Assembly (NCBI RefSeq): GCF_030373265.1
Contig: NZ_JAUCZC010000031.1
Coordinates: 1-36,129 of the forward strand
Source: Blastomonas sp.
GTDB lineage: Bacteria; Pseudomonadota; Alphaproteobacteria; Sphingomonadales; Sphingomonadaceae
Direction: 5' to 3'
Length of the DNA: 36,129 bases
A program made the position numbers and the translations under genes. How positions within the stretch are numbered: the first letter of the stretch is position 1; the number at the start of each line of letters is the position of its first letter. This document shows positions 8,862 to 15,679 of this stretch, piece by piece. Under the pieces are notes generated by a model. The model did not search any database. It worked only from the letters and a program-made list of their open reading frames with translations, and was not told the DNA's origin.

Positions 8862-9182
8862 TCAGTCCGCCAGAACGTCGCTCCACTCGGGGTGGCGCTT
8901 GAACGCGGTGACGACGTAGCTGCAGCGCGGCACGATGGTCCAGTGGTCCGCGCGCGCCTTGGCGATCAGCGCGTCGACCAGCCGGGCAGCAATCCCTTGG
9001 CCACGCATCGAATCGGGCACATAGGTGTGATCGGCCACCACGCGCGTCGCGCCAGAACTGGCGCTGGCATTGGCATAGGTGAGTTCCGCCTGGGCGCCCT
9101 GCGCCTGATAAAGGAAGCGGCCGCCCGATGATGTGGTTTCATGGGTGATCGCGCTGGCGGTGTCGGCGTGTGTCTGTGTCAT
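8862..9182 (-). CDS. Small GNAT-type N-acetyltransferase (COG2388-like)
   Basis: A 106-residue mini-acetyltransferase. It contains [20 protein letters not shown], in which RGQGIA is the acetyl-CoA pyrophosphate-binding loop. The following segment ends [18 protein letters not shown], typical of the short YjdJ/COG2388 group that lacks the N-terminal GNAT strands. The ATG at 9182 has CGGAGACCGGA upstream. The acceptor is unknown. It is convergent with the tRNA gene and divergent from infC. Confidence 0.85.
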   Translation of the reverse strand: MTQTHADTASAITHETTSSGGRFLYQAQGAQAELTYANASASSGATRVVADHTYVPDSMRGQGIAARLVDALIAKARADHWTIVPRCSYVVTAFKRHPEWSDVLAD

Positions 9183-9435
9183 TCCGGTCTCCGTTCGGCC
9201 CCCGCACAAGCAGTCGATATGGGGTCGTTCGCCATGCGGAACAAGCATCGCTGCGAGTCGCGATCTATGGCGCACCGGCCCGCACCGGCTCTCCAAACGA
9301 CAGGGATCGTTGCGACTTTGCAACGCTGGTACCAATATCTGCGGCATTTGCGGCACGAACAGCGCATCAGCCCCTTTATCTATTGAGCAACTTGGCTTAT
9401 ATGGCGCGCTCAAGAAACCATCAGGAGAATTCGCT
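9183..9435. promoter_or_regulatory. Divergent intergenic region between the GNAT gene and infC
   Basis: There is no convincing gene in these 253 bases. The best promoter candidate for infC is TTGCGA (9310-9315), 17 bp, CAATAT (9333-9338), only a partial fit. A short inverted repeat GTTGC/GCAAC (9309-9324) overlaps its -35 box. Confidence 0.3.
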
Positions 9436-9981
9436 ATACGTCCGCCAGCCCCCCGTCGCGGCCTCACCATGCCACTGAAATCCGGCCCGCGCTTCAATCA
9501 GTTCATACAGTCGCCCCAGGTTCGGGTGATCGATGAGAATGGCGAAAATGTAGGCGTATTGCGTACCGAAGAAGCGATAGAGCGCGCAGCCGCCGTTGGG
9601 CTGGACCTGGTCGAGGTTTCCCCCAACGCAGAGCCGCCGGTCGCCAAGTTCCTCGACGTCGGCAAGTACAAGTACGAGGCCCAGAAAAAGGCCAATGCCG
9701 CGCGCAAGAATCAGAAGACGCAGGAAATCAAAGAGATCAAGATGCGTCCGAACATCGATGACCATGACTATATGGTCAAGATGAAGAAGGTTCATTCGTT
9801 CATCGACGAGGGCGACAAGGTCAAGATGACATTGCGCTTCCGTGGCCGCGAACTTTCGCACCAGCAGCTCGGCATGGCCCTGCTCCAGCGGGTGCAGGAA
9901 GACGTCAAGGAAGTCGCCAAGGTCGAAGCCTATCCGCGCATGGAAGGCCGCCAGATGCTGATGGTGCTGGCACCCAAATAA
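9436..9981 (+). CDS. infC: Translation initiation factor IF-3, probable AUA start
   Basis: IF-3 binds the 30S subunit and polices start-codon choice. The protein has both domains: the N-terminal domain with [20 protein letters not shown] and [18 protein letters not shown], a Lys-rich linker helix, and the C-terminal domain with [16 protein letters not shown] and [12 protein letters not shown]. The first ATG in frame is at 9469 and has no good ribosome site. AGGAG at 9423-9427 is eight bases before an in-frame ATA at 9436. Starting there gives 181 residues, the usual length, with a basic leader [10 protein letters not shown]. Rare start codons are characteristic of infC (AUU in E. coli), where they allow autoregulation. 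The identity of the gene is certain; the AUA start is inferred. Confidence 0.95.
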   Translation: MRPPAPRRGLTMPLKSGPRFNQFIQSPQVRVIDENGENVGVLRTEEAIERAAAVGLDLVEVSPNAEPPVAKFLDVGKYKYEAQKKANAARKNQKTQEIKEIKMRPNIDDHDYMVKMKKVHSFIDEGDKVKMTLRFRGRELSHQQLGMALLQRVQEDVKEVAKVEAYPRMEGRQMLMVLAPK

Positions 9982-10012
9982 GGGCGCGCTGGCCCCTCAA
10001 TAAGGGCGCCGC

Positions 10013-11716
10013 TTAGCGATATTTGCTGCGCGATTCGTAAGTCAGCTTTACACGTTCATTGGCTGGTATAGTGACCAGCCAGACGTGCTTGCCATCCTTG
10101 CGGATCGTGCGGCCGCTGGCCTTGCGCAGATCGACATCGGCGAGTCCTGCCAGATCGATCTCGGCGGTGACCGGCCCGGGATTGGCGTTGGTCAACTCCA
10201 GCCTATAGCCATCCCAGCCGCTCTTCGATGTCCCCTGCGTGCGCATCGAGGCCAACTGCACCGCGTTGCTCTGGCCGATGGTGAACTTCACCTCCTGCCC
10301 CACCGCATAATCGCGCATCCGGCCCTGGCCGATCAACAGGCCGTTGTCGCCTGCGCCGTCGAACACCGCGATCCGGCCCGAGGGCAGCGGCAGGCCCAAG
10401 CCCGTCGCGGTCTTGTTGTCCATGCGGACCTCGATCTGCAATGGCCCGGGTTCTTCGCCAGAACCGTCCGCACTCCCGCGATAAACCAGCCGCGCAGGCA
10501 CGTTCTGCTTGCCCAAAAGCTTCACCTGCTTCTGCCCCTTGGCCGCGACGGTCGAGCGGAAGGGGACCCGGTAGAGCTTGAGGTCGCCCAACGCCTCGAG
10601 CTCCGCCTCGACCTTGCGAGAAGCCGTGACCATGATGGCGTCTGCCGATTCGGCACGCATAGCGGAAGGGGCCATCATCATCGGTGGCGGCGGAGGTGGC
10701 GGCGGCGGCGGCTCGAATATGCCCCGCGCGGTGCTGCCGCGCGGCCAGCACTGGATATAGAGCGGCGTCGCCTGCGGCTTGTCGGCGATCGCTCGCATCG
10801 GCTGGCGGATGTTGAGCGTGCCCGCGATCACCAGCAGTTCGGCATCGGCAAAGCTCTCGGCATTGCCGTTGGCGAGCGTCAGCCATGAGAACAGGTCGAG
10901 AGAGGTGCCGTCCGCGCCGAGCTTGACGACATAATCGGCGTTCCAGTCGAAACCGGCGGCAAGATAGGTCAGTGTCACCTCGGCGGTCGCGGCCTGAGGC
11001 GAGACGGTGTCGACCGACAGCACCGGGGTGGCGAACAGTCCGCCGGGCAGGTTCTCGTAGATGATCTTTTCGGGCAGGCCGGAGCACTGCAGCGCCTCGA
11101 CGCCGGCTTCGGTCTCGACCACCAGCGCGCCTTGCGACCCGCTGCGGATCACTGCATCGCGCTCGGTGACGGCACCGGTGGCGGGATCGGTGCGGCGCAG
11201 CGTCACGCGGTTGCCCAATGTGCCATCGACCAGCGAACCTGGCGAAAGCAGCTTCTTGTCGCGATTCTGCTCGATGATCCCACCGGGCAGCCCGCGGATC
11301 ACGGCGGACACCGCAACCATGCCCTCGGCGACACCGGCGAAGCGGATGGTCGCCGGGCCTGCGGGGACGGTAATACGGCGGGTTTCGGTGACCACCGCAA
11401 AGCCGTTGAGGAAGTTGAGGTTCATCCCGCCACCATTGCCGCGAGCTGGGTCGCGATAGATCGTGACCTGAACCGAATCGGGTTTGGGGGAGATGATTTC
11501 CGGGCGGGTCTGGGTGTGGGCGGGGGAGATGAGCGCCGCCATCAGGGCCAAGACTCCAAGCACCCCTATCCCGCACTCCCGAGCCCTTCGACGCCGCCTG
11601 TCGGCGTCGCTCAGGATAAACTTCAGCCTCAGGCTGAAGTCGAGGGACGCGCGCGTGAACGGTGGCGCAAGGTCCCTCGACTTCGCTCGGGAACTCGGGA
11701 GAGGGGTAAGGCGCAT
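10013..11716 (-). CDS. Exported DUF4139 domain protein with poly-proline linker
   Basis: A protein of about 567 residues if started at the ATG at 11716, and paralogous to the next gene upstream. The mature part begins after a hydrophobic segment (LGVLALMAALISPAHT). It has an N-terminal region with strands like VTIYRDPA and RITVPAGPATIRFAGV, then the DUF4139 domain with WNADYVVKLG and SWLTLANGNAESFADAELLV. A linker holds ten consecutive prolines followed by MMM and then the segment DAIMVTASRK. The C-terminal half is DLKLYRVPF, FDGAGDNGLLIGQG and WLVTIPANERVKLTYE. No enzymatic motif is recognised. Codons about 5-47 from this start consist of repeat type A, copy 2. A GTG at 11561-11563 beyond the repeat is the alternative start but would give a signal peptide without its positive charges. 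Confidence 0.8.
   Translation of the reverse strand: MRLTPLPSSRAKSRDLAPPFTRASLDFSLRLKFILSDADRRRRRARECGIGVLGVLALMAALISPAHTQTRPEIISPKPDSVQVTIYRDPARGNGGGMNLNFLNGFAVVTETRRITVPAGPATIRFAGVAEGMVAVSAVIRGLPGGIIEQNRDKKLLSPGSLVDGTLGNRVTLRRTDPATGAVTERDAVIRSGSQGALVVETEAGVEALQCSGLPEKIIYENLPGGLFATPVLSVDTVSPQAATAEVTLTYLAAGFDWNADYVVKLGADGTSLDLFSWLTLANGNAESFADAELLVIAGTLNIRQPMRAIADKPQATPLYIQCWPRGSTARGIFEPPPPPPPPPPMMMAPSAMRAESADAIMVTASRKVEAELEALGDLKLYRVPFRSTVAAKGQKQVKLLGKQNVPARLVYRGSADGSGEEPGPLQIEVRMDNKTATGLGLPLPSGRIAVFDGAGDNGLLIGQGRMRDYAVGQEVKFTIGQSNAVQLASMRTQGTSKSGWDGYRLELTNANPGPVTAEIDLAGLADVDLRKASGRTIRKDGKHVWLVTIPANERVKLTYESRSKYR
11578..11704. repeat. Palindromic repeat, type A, copy 2, inside the 5' end of a DUF4139 gene
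   Basis: It shares the order of motifs with copy 1. TCCCGAGCCCTTCG is followed by the hairpin GACGCCG/CGGCGTC and GCTCAGGATAAAC. An extra hairpin ACTTCAGCC/GGCTGAAGT comes next, then AAGTCGAGGGACGC, a variable loop, and CCCTCGACTTCGCTCGGGAAC. It lies between a plausible ATG (11716) and the hydrophobic signal-peptide core of the minus-strand gene, and stays open in that frame. Confidence 0.8.
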
Positions 11717-11738
11717 CAATTCAGCCCTGTTCTTCCCC

Positions 11739-13160
11739 TCAATACCTGGTCTCAAAAGTCGCAGTCACCTCCGCGCTGCCATTGGCAGGCACCGGCACCG
11801 CCCACACCACTGCGTTGCTGTTCCTGCGCTCGCTCTTCAGGCTCTCGGTCACGATCCGCGTATCGGTCCAGCCGAAGTCGAGCCCCGACTGCATCAGGTC
11901 GACGCTGACCGCGCCATCGCGCGCGTTGGTCAGCTCGTACCGCATGCTGGTCTGCCAGCGGGTGCTCGACAGCCGCTTGCGCTCGACCACGGTGGTCTTG
12001 ACCTTGACGTCGAACGCCTCGCCGGTCTTGAGCGCGAGCGCGCTGCCCATCGGGGTGTGGTCGATCGCGTTCTCGCCGATGAACTGCGGCGATCCGCGCT
12101 GGTCGCGCTGGTAGAAGCGCACTGCGCCAGCGGGGAGGGCATCGCCGAGCCCGCCAGTGGCGCTCGAGCTGAACTTGACCACGGTGTCGGCGCTCGCCGG
12201 TTCGGTGATGCTGGCCAGCCAGCCAACGCGGTATTCATAGGCGCGCGATGCGGGCACGCCCTGCACGTCGAGGAAATTGATCTGCTTGGTCTGCTTGTCA
12301 GCGATCGTCGTCCGGCCGACGGGGTAGAGATAGAAATCGCCGAGGCGCTCGCGGTTGGCGGTCTCGGTCCCGGCGCTGCGGATATTCCGACCCCCACCTC
12401 TTTGGGCACCTCCGCCAAAGCCCGATGCGCCCTGCGGATTGCCCGCGACGAGCAGCGTATCGGCGTTGCGATAGGTGGTGCCCGAGCTGTTCGACAGCGT
12501 CACCCAGCCCTGCACGTCGACGCTGCCCTTGGCCTCATCGAACAGCGCGACATAGTCCGCCGACCAGCCGAGGCCTCCGGTCAGATACCGGATCGCGGCA
12601 TCGCGGGTGCCCGCCCGCTGGCTGTCGAGCGTGATCGAGAGGGTGGGGCGCGCGCGCAGATTGTCGGGCACCTTGTCGAAGATCGCGCGCACCGGCAGGC
12701 CGTCGTCGCGCAGCACCTCGATGCGGCTGCCGATCTGCACGACGACGCCCTGGTTGACCGAAAGCACCTTGGCGCGCTCGCGCGTTTCCGCGCCGGTCGC
12801 CGGGTTGGTGCGGACGAGCGTGATCGTCTCGCCCACCGCCTTTTCCATCAATTTGCCGGGGGTGAGCAGGTCGTAGTCGAAGTTCTGTTCGACGATCGTT
12901 GCGCCATCGGCGGCGAAGGAGACGGTCTCGGGCTGGATCTGCGCCGAGACATCGGGGAATTCGATGCGGCTGGTGCCGCTGGCGATGTTGAGCCTGCGGA
13001 TGTCCTGCACCAGCGAGGTGCCGCCGTTATAGACGGTGACCGAGACGTTGCCTTGCGTGCTGGGGCCATCCGGCAGGCTTGCGTCCTGCGCCAGCGCGGG
13101 GGTGAGGGAAATCAGGCTGGTCAGGGCCGCTCCCATCCAGAAACGTGACGAACGGCGCAT
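11739..13160 (-). CDS. Exported DUF4139 domain protein
   Basis: A 473-residue protein with a clear signal peptide (MRRSSRFWMGAALTSLISL, cleaved after ALA), so periplasmic or envelope-located. It has the N-terminal strands VSVTVYNGGTSLVQDIRRLN and RIEFPDVSAQIQPETVSF, and the DUF4139 core LGWSADYVALFDE and GWVTLSNSSGTTYRNADTLL. In place of the poly-proline linker of its neighbour it has a Gly-rich linker (GFGGGAQRGGGRN). It ends WAVPVPANGSAEVTATFETR. The ATG at 13160 has GGGGAGG upstream. The stop is 22 bp before the ATG of the paralogous gene, so the two form a pair and probably an operon. Some DUF4139 proteins relate to mucoidy protein MuiA-like families, but no function is assigned here. Confidence 0.88.
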   Translation of the reverse strand: MRRSSRFWMGAALTSLISLTPALAQDASLPDGPSTQGNVSVTVYNGGTSLVQDIRRLNIASGTSRIEFPDVSAQIQPETVSFAADGATIVEQNFDYDLLTPGKLMEKAVGETITLVRTNPATGAETRERAKVLSVNQGVVVQIGSRIEVLRDDGLPVRAIFDKVPDNLRARPTLSITLDSQRAGTRDAAIRYLTGGLGWSADYVALFDEAKGSVDVQGWVTLSNSSGTTYRNADTLLVAGNPQGASGFGGGAQRGGGRNIRSAGTETANRERLGDFYLYPVGRTTIADKQTKQINFLDVQGVPASRAYEYRVGWLASITEPASADTVVKFSSSATGGLGDALPAGAVRFYQRDQRGSPQFIGENAIDHTPMGSALALKTGEAFDVKVKTTVVERKRLSSTRWQTSMRYELTNARDGAVSVDLMQSGLDFGWTDTRIVTESLKSERRNSNAVVWAVPVPANGSAEVTATFETRY

Positions 13161-13264
13161 AATGACCTCCCCAAACGTGTCGATTGATCGTGGCTTAGGC
13201 GCGCCGAAATGAACAGGGGCTAAATCGCTGGGCAAGCGTGCATCGCGCCGATATGAAGGCGGCC

Positions 13265-14041
13265 ATGCTGCGTATCGCCTCCTACAACATCAACGGTATC
13301 AAGGCGCGTCTGCCGCGCCTGCTCGAATGGCTCGACGAGACCCGGCCCGCGATCGCCTGCCTGCAGGAGATCAAGACGCAGGACGAGGGCTTCCCCGCCG
13401 CCGAGTTCGAGAAGCTCGGCTATGGCGCGATCTGGCACGGGCAGAAGGGTTTCAACGGGGTCGCCATCCTGGCGCGCGATGCGCAGCCGGTCGAAGTGCG
13501 CCGCGGACTCGAGGGTGAAGCCGAGGATGAGCATTCGCGCTATCTCGAGGCCGATGTCCACGGGGTGCGCGTAGCATCCATCTACCTGCCCAACGGCAAT
13601 CCGCAGCCGGGCCCCAAGTTCGACTACAAGCTCCGCTGGATGGAGCGCCTGCGCAAACGCGCCGCCGAGATCATGGCCGAAGAGGTGCCTGCGGTGCTCG
13701 CGGGCGACTACAATGTGATCCCGCGCGACAACGACACCTATTCGGTGCGCGCGATGGCATCGGATGCGCTGATGCAGCCCGAAAGCCGCGCCGCGTATCG
13801 CCGCATCCTCGCCGATGGCTGGACCGATGCGATCGGCACGTTGCGTCCGGCGGGCGGGGTGTGGACCTATTGGGACTATCAGGCCGGCGCCTGGCAGCGC
13901 GACCACGGCTTTCGCATCGATCACCTGCTGCTCAGCCCGCAGGCCGCCGACCGGCTGAGGGCGATCGGCGTCGACAAGGATCACCGTGGCCGCGAAAAGG
14001 CCAGCGACCACGCCCCGACTTGGGTGGAACTGACCGTCTAG
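13265..14041 (+). CDS. xth: Exodeoxyribonuclease III (AP endonuclease, ExoIII/Xth family)
   Basis: A 258-residue Mg-dependent AP endonuclease of base-excision repair. It has the endonuclease/exonuclease/phosphatase fold: SYNINGIKARLPRLLEWL, LQEIKTQDEGFP with the metal-binding Glu, and SIYLPNGNP. Further on come LAGDYNVIP with catalytic Asp and Asn, GFRIDHLLLS, and KASDHAPTWVEL with the catalytic Asp-His. The ATG at 13265 gives the usual N terminus; in-frame starts at 13253 and 13238 are possible. Its TAG stop shares the tetranucleotide CTAG (14038-14041) with the stop codon of the convergent VOC gene. Confidence 0.95.
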   Translation: MLRIASYNINGIKARLPRLLEWLDETRPAIACLQEIKTQDEGFPAAEFEKLGYGAIWHGQKGFNGVAILARDAQPVEVRRGLEGEAEDEHSRYLEADVHGVRVASIYLPNGNPQPGPKFDYKLRWMERLRKRAAEIMAEEVPAVLAGDYNVIPRDNDTYSVRAMASDALMQPESRAAYRRILADGWTDAIGTLRPAGGVWTYWDYQAGAWQRDHGFRIDHLLLSPQAADRLRAIGVDKDHRGREKASDHAPTWVELTV

Positions 14042-14430
14042 CCTGTGTAGCTCACCACCTCGAATTCAATCCCGTTATCGTCGAAGAAATAGAACCGGCG
14101 TCCGGGCGCATAGTCGCCGTGGCTGAACGGCTCCAGCCCGGCAGCGATCACGCGCGCCTCGACAGCGTCCAGATCGTCGACGGTAATGCCGACATGGTTC
14201 ATCGGCACACCTTTGGCGAACGGCGTTTTGCCAAGAAGCTCGGCGGGTGGCGAATAGAGCGCGACATAACTGTCGGCTGTTCCCACATGCACCGTGCGGC
14301 CAACGCTCATCGCCGGACCCTGCCACCGGATGTTCCATCCAAAAAGGTCGTGCATCAGGCGTGCGGACGCATCGCAATCGCGCACGGACAGGTTCACATG
14401 TTCGAGAACAGCTTGGTCCATTATCATCAT
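14038..14430 (-). CDS. VOC (glyoxalase/bleomycin-resistance fold) family protein
   Basis: A 130-residue protein made of two beta-alpha-beta-beta-beta modules. It opens with VLEHVNLSVRDCDASARLMH and has a second module starting PMNHVGITVDDLDAVEARV. It finishes with NGIEFEVVSY, where the Glu is a typical metal ligand, as are His11 and the His in MNHVG. The fold covers glyoxalase I, extradiol dioxygenases and drug-binding proteins, so the reaction is not fixed. Three closely spaced ATG codons (14430, 14427, 14421) can serve as start. It is divergent from soxR, and a SoxR-type promoter reads into it, so a role in redox-cycling drug or electrophile stress is likely (inference). Confidence 0.88.
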   Translation of the reverse strand: MMIMDQAVLEHVNLSVRDCDASARLMHDLFGWNIRWQGPAMSVGRTVHVGTADSYVALYSPPAELLGKTPFAKGVPMNHVGITVDDLDAVEARVIAAGLEPFSHGDYAPGRRFYFFDDNGIEFEVVSYTG

Positions 14431-14471
14431 CTTCCTCCTCGCAAATGCCCGTCAGGGGCTGCTGATTGCGA

Positions 14472-14502
14472 TTCGTACGACCTCAAGTTAAGTTGAGGTC
14501 AA
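14472..14502 (-). promoter_or_regulatory. SoxR-controlled promoter of the VOC gene with SoxR box
   Basis: On the minus strand TTGACC (complement of 14497-14502) and TACGAA (complement of 14472-14477) are separated by 19 bp, the stretched spacer used by SoxR/MerR activators. The spacer holds the palindrome GACCTCAA-N6-TTGAGGTC (14479-14500). Its CCTCAAGTTAAGTTGAGG core differs at one base from the known CCTCAAGTTAACTTGAGG SoxR box. The site lies between the divergent VOC and soxR genes. Confidence 0.88.
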
Positions 14503-14525
14503 ACGCTTTTTGCAGGAGGGGGGCG

Positions 14526-14993
14526 ATGGCCCGGACGACGCTGCTGGCTATCGGCGATCTTGCCCGGCGCACCGGGCTGTCGGTATCCGCAATCCGCTTC
14601 TACGAGGCGCGCGGACTGGTGCATCCGATGCGCAACGGCGCGGGGCAGCGCCGCTTTGCGCGGTCGGATATTCGGCGGCTGTCGTTCATCCTGATCGCCC
14701 AGCAGATCGGACTGACGCTGGAGGAGATCATCGCCGAGCTTGCGCGCCTGCCCGAGGGGCGCGCACCCGATCCCAGCGACTGGCAGGCGATCAGCCGCAG
14801 CTTCCGGGCACGGCTCGATCGCCAGATCGCCGCGCTCGAACGGACCCGCGATCGGCTCGACGGCTGCATCGGGTGCGGCTGCCTGTCGCTCAATGTCTGC
14901 GCGCTCTACAACCCGGACGACCGCGCCGCGGCGCGGGGTTCGGGCCCGCGCTATGTGCTGGGTGGAACCGACGAACCGGGCGCGCTGGTCTGA
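14526..14993 (+). CDS. soxR: Redox-sensitive transcriptional activator SoxR
   Basis: A 155-residue MerR-family regulator. The winged helix-turn-helix is at residues 6-50 (IGDLARRTGLSVSAIRFYEA), followed by the dimerisation helix. The [2Fe-2S] cluster ligands are Cys114, Cys117, Cys119 and Cys125 in CIGCGCLSLNVC, the exact SoxR spacing. Oxidation of the cluster by redox-cycling drugs switches the bound protein into an activator. The ATG at 14526 is preceded by GGAGGGGGG. No soxS is present, as expected outside enterics; the likely direct target is the divergent VOC gene through the SoxR box between them. Confidence 0.97.
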   Translation: MARTTLLAIGDLARRTGLSVSAIRFYEARGLVHPMRNGAGQRRFARSDIRRLSFILIAQQIGLTLEEIIAELARLPEGRAPDPSDWQAISRSFRARLDRQIAALERTRDRLDGCIGCGCLSLNVCALYNPDDRAAARGSGPRYVLGGTDEPGALV

Positions 14994-15005
14994 TAAGGGG
15001 GCAAT

Positions 15006-15218
15006 TCAGTCCTTGGGTTCGGGAACCTTGGGGCCTTCTTCAGGGTGGACCGAAGCGCCGGTCCACCGGCCATCCTCGACCACCGCGGTGCCGGTCACGT
15101 TGCGCGAATCCTTGGGGGTCAGGCCGCCGTCGTCATGAGTCTGTGCAGGCTTAGGCGGCTTTGTCTCGTCGGCGTTCTTGCCGGGGTGGTTGGGGTCGTT
15201 CCTGCCGGTATCGGTCAT
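15006..15218 (-). CDS. Small hydrophilic protein of unknown function, 70 residues
   Basis: The protein begins MTDTGRNDPNHPGKNADETK and is rich in Asp, Asn, Pro, Lys and Gly, with no hydrophobic core, so it is probably disordered. The ribosome site AAGGAGATGCCCG before the ATG at 15218 is good and supports translation. A longer frame exists upstream but has no better start. The stop lies 12 bp past the end of soxR, convergent with it. No family is recognised. Confidence 0.6.
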   Translation of the reverse strand: MTDTGRNDPNHPGKNADETKPPKPAQTHDDGGLTPKDSRNVTGTAVVEDGRWTGASVHPEEGPKVPEPKD

Positions 15219-15409
15219 CGGGCATCTCCTTGACGGCAGCCGCTCGATCGACTGCGCGTATCCAAGACTACCGCCCCGGGGCGCGAATAGTTCCCGGCAT
15301 GGCAAGCGGGCACCTCGACTGGCGACGTCTGCACCAGCCTGGGGCAGTGTCCGCGCGATGCACGACTGACCCGATTGGCAGCGCCGCAAAAGCTGGGTAG
15401 GAATGCGTC
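15219..15409. other. Intergenic region without recognised feature
   Basis: These 191 bases separate two divergent small genes. No RNA gene, repeat or strong promoter was seen. Confidence 0.4.
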
Positions 15410-15679
15410 ATGCCAACCGTCATCATCTTCCTGTGCGGCATCGCCAATTTCGCGCTTCACAAGGCGACGATGGAATCGGATCACCCGATGGCGCTGCAGA
15501 TGCGCGCCGCGTTCAGCCGGTTCATGGGCGGCTATGGCAGCTATCTGCTCGAGTTCCTGATCCTGCTGTCGGCCTTGACCTTCGCTGCGATGGGCTGGGC
15601 GATCGCCTTGCCCGCTTATGTGGTCTACACCGCGATGAATGCGCTGGCCGGCTGGGCCATCCTGACCGGCAGGATCTAG
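15410..15679 (+). CDS. Small integral membrane protein of unknown function
   Basis: An 89-residue protein. It opens with a short hydrophobic stretch (VIIFLCGIANFAL) and contains two further hydrophobic segments (about 45-65 LLEFLILLSALTFAAMGWAI and 67-87), so two or three membrane passes are expected. TAGGAATGCGTC precedes the ATG. It ends on a CTAG tetranucleotide (15676-15679) that also forms the stop of the convergent glnD gene. No family was recognised. Confidence 0.65.
   Translation: MPTVIIFLCGIANFALHKATMESDHPMALQMRAAFSRFMGGYGSYLLEFLILLSALTFAAMGWAIALPAYVVYTAMNALAGWAILTGRI

Noticed and set aside
9133-9435. Extension of the infC frame upstream to 9133
   Set aside because: It would add over 100 residues with no similarity to IF-3 and overlap the divergent GNAT gene. 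The ribosome site before 9436 is better.
9977-10009. Direct repeat AATAAGGGCGC twice at the infC stop
   Set aside because: An 11-bp, two-copy repeat with 22-bp period is probably a small local duplication with no evident function.
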